A stretch of 64,000 nt of DNA, from contig CM034549.1 in the NCBI GenBank assembly GCA_020055645.1, forward strand, positions 744,001 to 808,000, in the 5' to 3' direction. Below, piece by piece: positions 12,321-22,025 of the stretch. The stretch's first letter is position 1. Each line of letters begins with the position of its first letter. The notes beneath the pieces were generated by a model, which saw only the letters and a program-made list of their open reading frames with translations, was not told where the DNA came from and ran no database searches. Origin of the DNA: Tomocerus qinae (lineage: Eukaryota; Arthropoda; Collembola; Entomobryomorpha; Tomoceridae). Position numbers and translations under genes: made by a program.

Positions 12321-14135
12321 ATGGATTTGGTGAAAACCGATCGTCGTGCCTTGGCTCTCACTCTCTCCAGGCTGCAGCAACTCATCGCCATTTATGACGT
12401 CACTGCACCTCCCCCGTTACATGAAGTAGTTCATCAAGAAGGAGAACTGCTACAAGTCAAGGTTAAGTGTACGGCACTAATTGAAAGAGCAAGTGCCGTC
12501 GCAAAATCTGACGCCGAATTCCTCACCGAAGGGGCAGAATTCGTCGTCTTAGAAGACATGATCAGCAAGGCCAGCATCAAGCTGGCTGAAATAAAGAAGA
12601 CCTTCCCTACAGCAGGAGGAGGAACTGGAGGATTCGCCGCTGGAGGAGCAGACATCAAACTGCCAAAATTGGAGATACCTTTCTTCAATGGTGACACCCA
12701 GAATTGGCTCTCCTTCCAGGACCTGTTCGTGTCATCCATCCACAACAACAACAAGTTATCTGGATCTCACAAGCTACAGTATTTAAAGGGGCTTCTCCAA
12801 GGGGAGCCAGCCTCTTTAATCAAGGACATCCCTGTGACAGATGCATCTTATCATCAAGCCTGGGACATCCTCAAATCTAGATACGAGGTAAGGAGGGACA
12901 TCATCCGATCTCACTTCGACCGCCTCCTATCTCTTCAAGTCATCCAGCAAGGCAATCCTACCTTGCTACGGAAAATTGGTGACTCAACCAATGAGTGCAA
13001 TCGTGCCCTGGAGGTGCTCAAGTTAACCCCAGAGCAGAGGTGGGATTCCATCCTCATTCATCTGATGTCCAGGAAGTTGGACACCGACTCCAGAGTGGAA
13101 TGGGAAAAGAAGCTCGCCGCCGACGAACTCCCGTCCATCTCTAAATTCACGGACTTCATCCTCTCTCAGGCAAGAGCCACAGCAGCCGGAGGAATGAAGC
13201 CGAAGCAGTCAGCCCTTAAGCCATCTGGAAATTCAGAAAAGAAATCCGTGCATCTCAGCAATACAGAACACAAGTCAAGTAAGTCATGTTCAGTTGATTC
13301 TTGTGAAGAAATTCATTTTCTATATGTGTGTGCAAAATTTCGGGACTTTTCAATCGATGAACGCTGGAATTTCGTCAAGAAGGCCCGACTATGCTACAAC
13401 TGCTTTCGGAATGATCACGGGACTCAAGATTGCAAATCCACGTCGTCGTGCAAGAAGTGTCAGAAAAGGCATCATACTCTCTTGCACCGACCAGAAAAAT
13501 CATCGTGTTCGTCTACTCCAGCAGCAGAGAAGAAACCTGAGCAGACACCTAAACCGGATGCGTCTCTCGCCAACAACTTTGCCATGAGTGGATCTGCAGC
13601 TCAAGTCCTCTTGTCCACTGCCCTCATCCGTGTTAAAGACTCCAAGAACAACTTCCAAGTGTGCCGTGCTCTCCTCGATGACGGGTCCCAAGCTAGTTTC
13701 GTAACTACTAAATGTGCAACAAGACTGGGACTTCACAAAATGAACAAAAGTGTGCAAATTCGTGGTGTTGGTGGGATCGACGCCGGCCGCACAACTCAAT
13801 GTTCCACGCTCCAATTCACATCTTGCTACAACTCTAGTAAGTCCTATTCTGTATCTGCATATTTACAAGAGAAGCTCACCGGTACCTTACCTTCATATCC
13901 TGTGCAACCACGGACTTGGCCCCATGTGGAAAATCTCCAGTTGGCGGACCCCAAGTTCTATGAGCCTGGCAAGATCGATATCTTGCTAGGCAGAGATGTT
14001 AACGATGACCTCGTTTTGGCAAGAAAGATGAAAGGATCTCCAGGAACTCCAACCGCCAGAAACAGTCCTCGGCTGGATCCTCGGAGGACCCGTTCGTCCC
14101 TCACCTCATCAGTCATGCAACCATTTAGTCACTAA
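12321..14135 (+). CDS. BEL gag-protease part of the polyprotein
   Basis: A frame of 604 codons. Residues about 110-205 (IKLPKLEIPFFNGDTQNW onward) match the DUF1759 gag domain of BEL/Pao elements, which builds the capsid. A CX2CX4HX4C knuckle occupies C358, C361, H366 and C371, followed by a degenerate second finger (C377, C380, H384/H385, H389) for nucleic-acid binding. The retroviral-type aspartic protease (DUF1758-like) has the active-site triad region LLDDGSQ with D453-D454-G455. The conserved RNA-element sequence GSPGTPTA is followed by a frame change near 14058: downstream residues in this frame (about 580-604) do not look like BEL protein, whereas the +1 frame continues with the conserved VLGWILGG box. 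The true product therefore probably extends into the next frame. Confidence 0.92.
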   Translation: MDLVKTDRRALALTLSRLQQLIAIYDVTAPPPLHEVVHQEGELLQVKVKCTALIERASAVAKSDAEFLTEGAEFVVLEDMISKASIKLAEIKKTFPTAGGGTGGFAAGGADIKLPKLEIPFFNGDTQNWLSFQDLFVSSIHNNNKLSGSHKLQYLKGLLQGEPASLIKDIPVTDASYHQAWDILKSRYEVRRDIIRSHFDRLLSLQVIQQGNPTLLRKIGDSTNECNRALEVLKLTPEQRWDSILIHLMSRKLDTDSRVEWEKKLAADELPSISKFTDFILSQARATAAGGMKPKQSALKPSGNSEKKSVHLSNTEHKSSKSCSVDSCEEIHFLYVCAKFRDFSIDERWNFVKKARLCYNCFRNDHGTQDCKSTSSCKKCQKRHHTLLHRPEKSSCSSTPAAEKKPEQTPKPDASLANNFAMSGSAAQVLLSTALIRVKDSKNNFQVCRALLDDGSQASFVTTKCATRLGLHKMNKSVQIRGVGGIDAGRTTQCSTLQFTSCYNSSKSYSVSAYLQEKLTGTLPSYPVQPRTWPHVENLQLADPKFYEPGKIDILLGRDVNDDLVLARKMKGSPGTPTARNSPRLDPRRTRSSLTSSVMQPFSH

Positions 14136-16689
14136 TCATGCTATTAGTGATTTAGATGCTACCCTCCAGAAATTCTGGGAATTGGAAGAAGTCCCTTCTA
14201 CCCGCCTTCAGACACCTGAAGAAATAGAATGCGAACAGCACTTCGCCTCCACTCACATCCGCGACTCCACTGGTCGTTTTGTAGTCCGCCTTCCCTTCAA
14301 GAGAAACACCAAGGAAATTGGTGAAAGCAGAACTCAAGCTCTACGGCGTCTCAAGTCTGGAGAACGTTCCCGCAGCAGCCACCCATCAAGGCAAGATGAG
14401 TACAATGCTGTACTTCAGGAGTACTTGACCCTCTCCCACATGGAGAAAGTGCCTGATCGAGAAGTGGTGAAAGCCACCCAGGTATACTATATACCTCATC
14501 ATGCAGTCTACAAGCCCAGCAGTACTACAACAAAGGTTCGTGTTGTTTTTGATGCCTCCGCTAAATCTAGCAATGGAGTTTCTCTTAATGAAAACCTCCT
14601 CATCGGTCCGAAACTCCAGGAAGATCTTTTTTCCATACTTGTACGTTTCCGTACACATCAAGTGGCTTTCACCGCCGACGTTGCCAAAATGTATCGGCAA
14701 GTCCATGTCCACTCTGAAGATTGCGACTTTCAGAGGATCCTGTGGCGGAAGTCCCCTGAAGAGCCCATCTCAGACTATCGGCTGACAACTGCTACCTTTG
14801 GAACAGCAGCAGCCCCTTATCTCGCCATTAAGAGCCTCCAGCAACTAGCGCTGGATGAAATGGCTACCATTCAAAACAATCATCATCCCATAGCTACTAC
14901 CATCCTCAAGGATTTTTACGTGGATGACTTGATGTCTGGAAGCCCTTCTGACACCGAAGCCATCACTAAGAAGGATGAACTACTTCGCATCCTGGCTACT
15001 GGAAAGATGGAACTCCGTAAGTGGTCTTCTAACTCTAATGCCTTGTTGGAGTCTCTGCCTGCAGAACTCCGTGAAACCAACTTTCCCCTCCGTATTGACG
15101 AAGATGATACGGTCAAGACTCTGGGACTCACTTGGAGTCCAGCAAGTGACATGTTCTCAATATCTGTGGTCATGCCTCCGTGCAGAGAAGTCATCACGCG
15201 ACGGACTCTCCTGTCCGATGTCGCCAAAACGTTCGACCCCCTTGGTCTCTTGTCTCCAGCTACGATCAAAGCCAAGCTCATCCTTCAATCTCTGTGGAAG
15301 GAAAAACAAGACTGGGACGAGCCAATCCCTCCGAAGCACAAGCAAGAATGGTTGGAGTATCTACAGGACTTCCCAAACTACAACCAGCTGACTATTCCTC
15401 GGTGCATTACAACGCCAGAAAGTGATTTTCAACTCCACGGGTTCTGCGACGCCTCTCAAGTCGTATATGCAGCCTGTGTCTACCTCCGCTCCATCAGCAT
15501 ATCAAATGAAGTGCAAGTTCGTCTTATCTGTTCTAAGACTAAAGTGGCCCCTATCAACTATGTATCTGTGGCTCGCCTTGAGCTTTGTGGTGCTGCCCTT
15601 CTCTCCAAGTTGATGGAGAAAGTAAAAGTATCTTTGGACTTGCCAATTAGCAAAATCACTTATTGGAGTGACTCAACGATCGTGCTCTCGTGGATTGCCT
15701 CTCCCTCCTCACGCTGGAAGATCTTCGTTGCCAACCGAGTGGCGAAAATCCAGGAAACCTCCTCAGCTGAACAATGGAACCACGTTCGTGGAGAAGAGAA
15801 TCCAGCAGATTGTGCCTCTAGGGGGATCAACCCCTCGGCATTAAAGGATCATCTCTTGTGGTGGAATGGACCTCAGTGGCTCCAGTTCTCAACCCTCCCT
15901 TCAAAGGTCTCTACCTCAGAAGAATCGCCCGAAGCAGCAATTCTGGAAGAAGAACGGACAAGTCTGACGTCCCACCACATTAGCTCCACCCCTAGCCTCC
16001 TGGAAAAATGTTCGACGTTGCTGCAACTACAACGAGTTACAGCATTACTCTTAAGAGCGTTTCGCCTGAAATCTTTCAAGTCTCCTGGCCCACTTACCGT
16101 TCCTGATCTCAAGGCTGCCTTGGACTTTTGGATCCGGAAGGTGCAGACGCTCTCATTCAAGGAAACTCTCTCTGCTATCAAAAAAGGCGAGAGCATCCCC
16201 GCTGCAGGAAAGCAACTGAAGGGATTGTCTCCCTTTCTGGACAACTCTAGAATTTTGAGAGTCGGAGGACGACTCCAAAACTCAAATCTCACCCCGGATC
16301 GGAAGCATCCAATCCTCCTCCCAAAGAAAAGTCGCCTTACTACTCTCATAGTGGAAAACTATCACAAGTCTCATGGCCATGCAGGGAATCAGCTACTCTG
16401 GGCCTCTCTCCAATCAAAATATTGGATTCTAGGTGCAAGAGATATCATCCGCCATCTCATCCGCAAGTGCATCCCGTGTCATCGTGTTCGTGCGGAGACT
16501 GCCCAGCAGATGATGGGTAACTTGCCCTCGAGTGAATCAAACTCGCCCGTTCCAGACTTGTGGTGTGGATTTTGCTGGCCCCTTTCATGTACTTTTAAAG
16601 AGAGGAAGAGGACAGAAGTCTCAAAAGTTTTACGTCGCTGTCTTCATTTGTTTTGTCGTACGGGCCATCCATTTGGAGCTTGTCAGTGA
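14059..16689 (+). CDS. BEL pol: reverse transcriptase, RNase H and integrase zinc finger
   Basis: This frame is open from 14032 and becomes BEL-like at about 14059, in +1 relative to gag, so it has no start codon of its own. Counting from 14182: RT begins around residue 119 (VRVVFDASAK), with TADVAKMYRQV in the palm and the catalytic YVDD at 246-249. A BEL-type RNase H follows, with GFCDAS (D423), LELCGA, and WSDST (D497). The integrase HHCC finger lies at about 725-766, with H-x-H in HKSHGHAG and C763-x2-C766. The BEL-like sequence stops at about 16531 where the integrase core shifts to the +1 frame; the last 50 codons to 16689 are out-of-frame readthrough. It copies element RNA to cDNA in the capsid. 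All key residues visible are intact, so the frame breaks are the only defects seen. Confidence 0.92.
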   Translation, partial: ETVLGWILGGPVRPSPHQSCNHLVTNHAISDLDATLQKFWELEEVPSTRLQTPEEIECEQHFASTHIRDSTGRFVVRLPFKRNTKEIGESRTQALRRLKSGERSRSSHPSRQDEYNAVLQEYLTLSHMEKVPDREVVKATQVYYIPHHAVYKPSSTTTKVRVVFDASAKSSNGVSLNENLLIGPKLQEDLFSILVRFRTHQVAFTADVAKMYRQVHVHSEDCDFQRILWRKSPEEPISDYRLTTATFGTAAAPYLAIKSLQQLALDEMATIQNNHHPIATTILKDFYVDDLMSGSPSDTEAITKKDELLRILATGKMELRKWSSNSNALLESLPAELRETNFPLRIDEDDTVKTLGLTWSPASDMFSISVVMPPCREVITRRTLLSDVAKTFDPLGLLSPATIKAKLILQSLWKEKQDWDEPIPPKHKQEWLEYLQDFPNYNQLTIPRCITTPESDFQLHGFCDASQVVYAACVYLRSISISNEVQVRLICSKTKVAPINYVSVARLELCGAALLSKLMEKVKVSLDLPISKITYWSDSTIVLSWIASPSSRWKIFVANRVAKIQETSSAEQWNHVRGEENPADCASRGINPSALKDHLLWWNGPQWLQFSTLPSKVSTSEESPEAAILEEERTSLTSHHISSTPSLLEKCSTLLQLQRVTALLLRAFRLKSFKSPGPLTVPDLKAALDFWIRKVQTLSFKETLSAIKKGESIPAAGKQLKGLSPFLDNSRILRVGGRLQNSNLTPDRKHPILLPKKSRLTTLIVENYHKSHGHAGNQLLWASLQSKYWILGARDIIRHLIRKCIPCHRVRAETAQQMMGNLPSSESNSPVPDLWCGFCWPLSCTFKERKRTEVSKVLRRCLHLFCRTGHPFGACQ

Positions 16690-17467
16690 CCTGACAAGTG
16701 AAGCATTCCTGGCTGCCTTCCGAAGATTTGTCTCCCGTCGTGGCCTCTGCACTGACGTCTACTCAGATTGCGGAACAAATTTTGTCGGAGCCTGTGCAGA
16801 ATTGAAGACTTACCAGAAAAACATTAAGTCCTCCACCCTTGGCACTCATCTGAAGGAGTCTCTAGCCAAAGATGGAATCACTTGGCACTTCAATCCTCCC
16901 TCTGCCCCCCATTTTGGAGGTCTTTGGGAGGCAGGAGTCAAGTCTTTCAAGTATCATCTCAAAAGAATCGTCGGAGGACACACTCTCACCATGGAGGAAA
17001 TGACGACTGTCCTCACTCAAATTGAAGCTTGCCTCAACTCAAGACCTCTCACAGCCCTGTCAGCCGATCCCAATGACCTGACAGCTCTAACTCCTGGACA
17101 TTTTCTGGTTGGAGACGCTCTCATGGCCATCCCAGAACCGGATGTCACGGATCTGAAGACGAACACTCTCACTCGCTGGCAACTCACTCAGCAGCTCTAC
17201 CAGCACTTTTGGAACCGATGGAGCTCGGAGTACCTCTCTCGCCTGCAGCAGCGGCCGAAGTGGTGGTCCGAAAAGAAGAATCTGGAAGTCGGAGATCTTG
17301 TGCTCTTGAAGGAGGAACGACTCCCCTCCTTGAAATGGAAGTTGGGCCGAGTCCAAGACATTTATCCCGGAAAGGACAACTTGGTGCGTGCAGTGCAGGT
17401 GAAAGCAGCGGATGGAATCTACTCTCGTCCCATCGCTAAACTCTGCCCACTGCCCATCGACAAGTGA
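16532..17467 (+). CDS. BEL integrase core and C-terminal domain
   Basis: In +1 frame relative to the RT frame, opening at a GTG codon that is not a plausible natural start. Catalytic triad: D13 (GVDFAGP), D79 (SDCGTNF) and E133 (LWEAGVKS) with D-x-E spacing of 53, normal for retroelement integrases. A C-terminal region (about 215-310) with the RWQLTQQLYQHFWNRW stretch and VGDLVLLKEE corresponds to the DUF5641 domain found at the end of BEL/Pao and related integrases, thought to contact DNA or chromatin. It ends TGA at 17465-17467, 337 bp before the 3' LTR. No envelope gene follows. Confidence 0.92.
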   Translation: MNQTRPFQTCGVDFAGPFHVLLKRGRGQKSQKFYVAVFICFVVRAIHLELVSDLTSEAFLAAFRRFVSRRGLCTDVYSDCGTNFVGACAELKTYQKNIKSSTLGTHLKESLAKDGITWHFNPPSAPHFGGLWEAGVKSFKYHLKRIVGGHTLTMEEMTTVLTQIEACLNSRPLTALSADPNDLTALTPGHFLVGDALMAIPEPDVTDLKTNTLTRWQLTQQLYQHFWNRWSSEYLSRLQQRPKWWSEKKNLEVGDLVLLKEERLPSLKWKLGRVQDIYPGKDNLVRAVQVKAADGIYSRPIAKLCPLPIDK

Positions 17468-17804
17468 AAGTGTATTTTTATGCCTACCATTTTTACAATT
17501 ACACTTATCACTATACACCTATTTTATGTATCACACTATGTTTAGCTTAATTTATATCTATAATTATGTATTCTACTTTCCAATGTAATTTTGCCATTAC
17601 CCCTCCAATGGCATTTAATATTGTATTACTTTTTGTTCAAATCCCATCTCTATTTGTCATTTGACCATTACCCCTCCAATGGCATTTGATACTTTATTGT
17701 TTTTGCTTAAGTCCCAACTCTATTTCGTAATTCTGCCATTACCCCTCCGTGCCATTTTATTATTGTTCTTTTCTTTTGAGATGGTATCTCAAGGCCGGGT
17801 GTAA
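17468..17804 (+). repeat. BEL 3' leader with three direct repeats containing small hairpins
   Basis: Three units spaced roughly 70 bp (near 17592, 17663 and 17733) share CCATTACCCCTCC followed by a GGCATT-like end. In the first, TGCCATT (17592-17598) and AATGGCA (17607-17613) can pair around ACCCCTCC; the second and third pair less well. The segment before the LTR, AAGGCCGGGTGTAA (17791-17804), is the position of the plus-strand primer but is only weakly purine-rich. Confidence 0.65.
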
Positions 17805-18476
17805 TGTACGAAACGTACCGTATTCTGTAGTAATATTATTGTCTTTTCCTTCTTCTCTTCCTTACTGACCACGTACCACGTGCTCAGTAAATTACTGAGC
17901 ACGTGGTCTTTGGTTGGTAAGCAGAGCCTACCTGTAGGGAAGTAGAAGTAGTGTGAGTAGTGGGGTCGTGAGTAACGGAACAGCTCCTCTTATATTTTCT
18001 TGCCCTTTATGGCCCCCAATATCTTTTATTGGACCAATGGCGCAATTAGCTGCAAAACTTACTCACGGCTCTAACGTCCGCACTCCTAAAGGCTGCAGTA
18101 TATAAACACAGCTCATAGCTATAACTCATTATTATTATTGTACTTCTCTTGCTGGATTGTTCCTGTCTCTAGTGCCTCGTGCTACCTTTTCCGTAATTTG
18201 ACATTACGGCATTTTCGGTCATCTAGACCCCTAATTAAATTGTGAGTGTATTTTTACTAGTTTTAAATAAAGTAGTTGTAGGAATTTCTGTTTTCCACAG
18301 TACACATTTTATTTACCGTACACATCACACATTCTGCAGAAATTAGCTAGCCATCTTCGGTCAACAGTTTTTGCCATTGCATTGGATCTTACAAATCTAG
18401 TGCAAGTCATTTCTATCGTTCATCTATCATCCCCACACACGGAACTAACGCAAATTCACATCCAGTGCACGAAACA
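17805..18476 (+). repeat. 3' LTR of the BEL element
   Basis: 672 bp, apparently identical to the 5' LTR over its whole length by direct reading, offset by 6458 bp. Followed by the target duplication ACTAT. Confidence 0.95.
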
Positions 18477-18972
18477 ACTATCAAATAAAGACAAAGTGAG
18501 CGCGCGGTATCTCAGCAACTTATGGACCGATTTGAACCAAAATCAATAGGGTTCGTCACTAGTACATAGGCATTGTTTATGCGTAATTTGGTCAACTTCG
18601 GTCAATGCGTTCGAAAGTTATCGTGGGTCCGGACGGACGGACGGACGGACAGACAGTATGGTTCTATAAGCTGCCTTATTCAGGCGAGCTAATAATTTGG
18701 ACAAAACCCCCAATTGGTGGTTTTGAAACCTAGGTTAATAGGTTAGGTTAGGTTTGTGACTAGTAATGAAAAGCGGTTAGTCATGCTTGGCTACACATCG
18801 ATTTCAATTGACCTTTTCATGGTTTCTCGTTTGGTGGGCCGGAGGTAGGAGTTATACATTGATTTAGTAGGGAATCTTGCGGAAAGTGTTATAACTTTTA
18901 AAAAATCAAAGTTGATTAATATTGAGTATCAAAATAAATAAAAAATCGATTAATATTGAGTATCAAAATAAA

Positions 18973-20065
18973 AACCTACAGCAAGCCGTAACAGAAGCTC
19001 GCCTGATTAAAGGTTAACGTGTACACATTTTGATAGACAAAAAGTACTCGCACGTAGCACAAAACCGAGCGTACGGATTTTGACCAAACTTTCAGAATTG
19101 GGTCTCTATATATGTAGCTAAGATATATTAAAAATTCAGACATTGATATTATAAGGAAACGAAGCTATATTATTTGAAAAATCAACAGAAAATCAAAATT
19201 GATTAATGTTGACTATGAAAATCAACAAAAAATCTAAATTGATTAATGTTGACTATGAAAATCAACAGAAAATCAAAATTGATTAATGTTGACTATGAAA
19301 ATCAACAGAAAATCAAAATTGATTAATGTTGACTATGAAAATCAACAGAAAATCAAAATTGATTAATGTTGACTATGAAAATCAACAGAAAATCAAAATT
19401 GATTAATGTTGACTATGAAAATCAACAGAAAATCAAAATTGATTAATGTGGACTATGAAAATCAACAGAAAATCAAAATTGATTAATGTGGACTATGAAA
19501 ATCAACAGAAAATCAAAATTGATAATTGTTGACTATGAAAATCAACAGAAAATCTAAATTGATTAATGTTGACTATGAAAATCAACAGAAAATCAATATT
19601 GATTAATGTTGGCTATCATAATGAAAAGCAATTTGAAAAACATAAATTTAACTATCTATTTGCATATAAATGCGAAATAGATTTATTGCCGTCCTATAAT
19701 AGATATTTTCCCGTTTTATTTACTTTATTATAAAATCTTAAATTTGGTAGAAGCGGATTGAAATATTTTATACTATCTCGCTAACAATTAATAGGAAACG
19801 CCATTGAACTTTTTAATGTCCATTTAATGCCAAATTTTCACTTTGACTATCAAAATCAAGACAAAGTGAGCGCGCGGTTTCTCAGCAACCAATGGACCGA
19901 TTTCCCCCAAAATCAATAGGGATCGTCAGTAGCCCATAGGTATTGTTTTTGCCAAGTTTGGTCAACTTCCGCCTTTGTGTTCGAAAGTTATCGTGGCGAC
20001 GGACGGACGGACGGACGTACGGACAGACTGTGTGGTTCTATAAGCTGCCTTTTTCAGGCGAGCTA
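18973..20065 (+). mobile_element. Helentron/DINE-like element, copy 2, uninterrupted
   Basis: Begins AACCTACAGCAAGCCGTAAC and ends CAGGCGAGCTA, with subterminal AGCTCGCCTGA repeated inverted at the 3' end. Between them: a unique block, a 40-bp minisatellite (about 19180-19610), the spacer, a block with AAGTGAGCGCGCGG, and a (GGAC)n run near 19998-20025. At 1093 bp it shows the complete architecture and serves as the empty-site reference for the BEL insertion into copy 1 (CTTTGACTATCAAAATCAAG at 19845-19860). It is non-autonomous, with no Rep/helicase frame. Confidence 0.65.
19180..19610 (+). repeat. 40-bp minisatellite core of Helentron-like copy 2
   Basis: About 11 nearly identical 40-bp units (AAAATCAACAGAAAATCAAA, then ATTGATTAATGTTGACTATG). 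Two adjacent units share the GTGGACTATG variant. The homogeneity suggests recent expansion, in contrast to copy 1. Confidence 0.93.
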
Positions 20066-20330
20066 AAAAATCGATTAATATTGAGTATCAAAATAAAAAA
20101 AATAAAATCGATTAATATTGAGTATCAAAATAAACAAAAAATCAAAATCGGTTGATATTGACTGTCATAATGAAAAGTAATTAGAAAAATGTAAATTTGA
20201 CTTTCAATTTAAATATAAATTCGAAATAGATTTATTTCCGTCCTACAATAGACATTTTCAGGTTTAATTTACTTTATTATAAAATCTTAAATTTGGTCGA
20301 AGCGGATTTAAATATTATATACTATTTATT

Positions 20331-22025
20331 AAGTGATGTACACAACACTTAATAATGAAATAAAAGGAAGTAAATGGAAAATAATGAAATCAAAGGAAAA
20401 GTGAAAATAAGCATTTATACGGAGATAAGGATAATGTAAATAATGAAATAAAAGGAACTAAATGGAAAATAATGAACTCAAAGAAAATAAGGAAAAATTA
20501 AAATAAGCAATTATAAGGAGACAAGGATAATGAAAATAATAAAATAAAAGAAAATCGTCAAAAATAGTTCAAATCAAATGCCTGTTAAAATAAAATAAAT
20601 AAAAGTTCGTTTGTCATAAGAGAACTCGGGAAGAATCGAAGAAATAATTCCCTGGGAGACACCTACTCTAATCACTCTAAGGGTGGTACTACCAACTTCA
20701 GTTATAAGACCATCTTACGATTAGCTTATGTAAGATCATCTTAAGACCAGTGGATATCTTATTGTAAATCGGTACCAAGATCATTGTGACAACATCATCT
20801 TACACAAGACTGTCTTGAGTCCCGTATTTCATAAAATCAAGGAAAGTTCATCTCAAGTCCATCTTACGATCTCGTCAGTGCAAAATTTTAGACCAAATCG
20901 GCGGGGTTACTACGGATACTTGAATTTGCATCAAAAATCCAATTTACCCTCCTATTGACAGTCCCTCCTGTCGCATTTCCATCCGGAAAACCAAGGCAGT
21001 TCTTGTAATTCTTGTAAATTGTTGATGTAAGATAAAGCTCACACAAGGGACATGAGGAAAATGCCTACCAAAAAGCTCATAAGACTACATAATCGAGGTC
21101 TTGGGAAAGACGGACTTAAGATTGTTATTTGACGATCTTAAGTCATAAGATGATGATGACCGATAAGAAGGACAAAAGATATTACTATAAGATTGTCTTG
21201 AGATGAGAATATCGTGGCACCGATTTTGAGGAAAGGTGGTCTTAAGTCACTCATAAGTTTTGGAGTGGTCTCAAGTCAGAGTTCAGAGTATGAGCTTAAG
21301 GTGTGTCCTTTTGCTTGCATGGAAAACTTGTCAACTTAGATTCCAAGATCCGGCCGTTCTACAACAGCTACAGAGCCGAAAAATACCTCGTTGAAAAGCT
21401 AAAAAATAACTTGGTTCGTAAAGGTCCACAAGGTCGCAATTTTAATTGCATTAACCACATATTATCCCCTCTTATGGGGAATCAGGGTACAGATATAGAA
21501 TACAGCGGACCTTCACGAACCAATAAGTTATCATCCGACATTTCCAACGAGCTCTTATTTGACTTTGTAGCTGTTGTGGTTCAGCTTGTGGACCTTCACA
21601 AAAGGTCACAATGATGACCCCATAACTAGACTAAATAAACATCCTCAATTTTATGAAATGAGATGGCCTTAGAAGTGCGAGCGTTGGCGTGTAGGTGGTG
21701 GGCTAGCTAAGCTTCCATGTGCATTGTGCATTGCACCTCTACATCACTAGCTGCTAGAGCCTATACCTTTACTTGCTACATTCATTCACGTTATTCCTGG
21801 ACTCGAAGAATGTATTCGAACCATCATGGGGCACACCTGGTTTTTATGAAGATTTAGCCTGTCTATCCCATGGTGTAAAATCTTAACTCTTAGATTGACG
21901 ATAAAATAGCTGAAATTCTGATATGCATTGCATAACAAACATCAGCTAGTAGCTAGTAATACCTTTGCTTGCTTGCTGCATTTTGCATTCTTTGTATTCA
22001 TATTCCTGGGTTCGCAACCAGTGGT
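20331..22025. other. Unclassified intronic sequence with AAGATNATCTTAAG-type motifs
   Basis: 20340-20620 is A-rich with repeated AATGAAATAAAAGGAA and a partial duplication about 100 bp apart. From 20690 to 21290 recurring AAGATCATCTTAAGAC-like motifs occur on both strands, suggesting a decayed inverted-repeat element whose ends I could not define. A 103-codon frame at 21303-21614 (starting MSFCLHGKLVN) shows no recognisable family and is not called as a gene. Confidence 0.4.

Larger units (their letters stand above)
11347..18476 (+). mobile_element. BEL/Pao LTR retrotransposon, complete, recently inserted
   Basis: Length 7130 bp, bounded by two 672-bp LTRs that begin TGTACGAAAC and end CGAAACA. 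A 5-bp target duplication ACTAT flanks it (11342-11346 and 18477-18481), the size usual for the BEL/Pao superfamily. Domain order is gag (DUF1759-like), CCHC knuckle, aspartic protease, reverse transcriptase, RNase H, integrase zinc finger, integrase core and a C-terminal DUF5641-like region, which is diagnostic for BEL/Pao. I found no difference between the LTRs by reading, so insertion is very recent. The coding region is nevertheless open in three successive frames rather than one. The target is the spacer of a Helentron-like element; the paralogous uninterrupted site is at 19845-19860. Confidence 0.96.
10294..18691 (+). mobile_element. Helentron/DINE-like non-autonomous element, copy 1, split by a BEL insertion
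   Basis: The 5' part (10294-11346) starts AACCTACAGCAAGCCGTAAC and carries the subterminal motif AGCTCGCCTGA at 10318. Next comes a unique block of about 160 bp, then a 40-bp minisatellite (about 10480-11110), then a spacer with TCTTAAATTTGGTAGAAGCG. After the BEL element the 3' part (18482-18691) holds AAGTGAGCGCGCGG, a (GGAC)n microsatellite near 18630-18650, and ends in TCAGGCGAGCT, the inverse of the 5' subterminal motif. Subterminal inverted repeats, a minisatellite core and a 3'-side tetranucleotide run of GTCC/GGAC type are the layout of DINE-1, pearl and other Helentron-associated elements. No transposase is encoded. The assignment rests on architecture, not on a database match. Confidence 0.6.
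18885..20330 (+). mobile_element. Outer, older Helentron-like relic that received copy 2
   Basis: Short arrays of GATTAATATTGAGTATCAAA lie on both sides of copy 2 (18905-18972 and 20066-20150). The right side continues into the spacer with TCTTAAATTTGGTCGAAGCG (to about 20330), which in copies 1 and 2 lies between the minisatellite and the 3' block. Copy 2 therefore landed inside the repeat array of an older relative, whose ends are lost. Confidence 0.6.

Noticed and set aside
21303..21614. 103-codon frame starting MSFCLHGKLVN
   Set aside because: Composition is protein-like but there is no recognisable domain, no splice context matching Ddr phase, and it sits in repeat-rich intron sequence.
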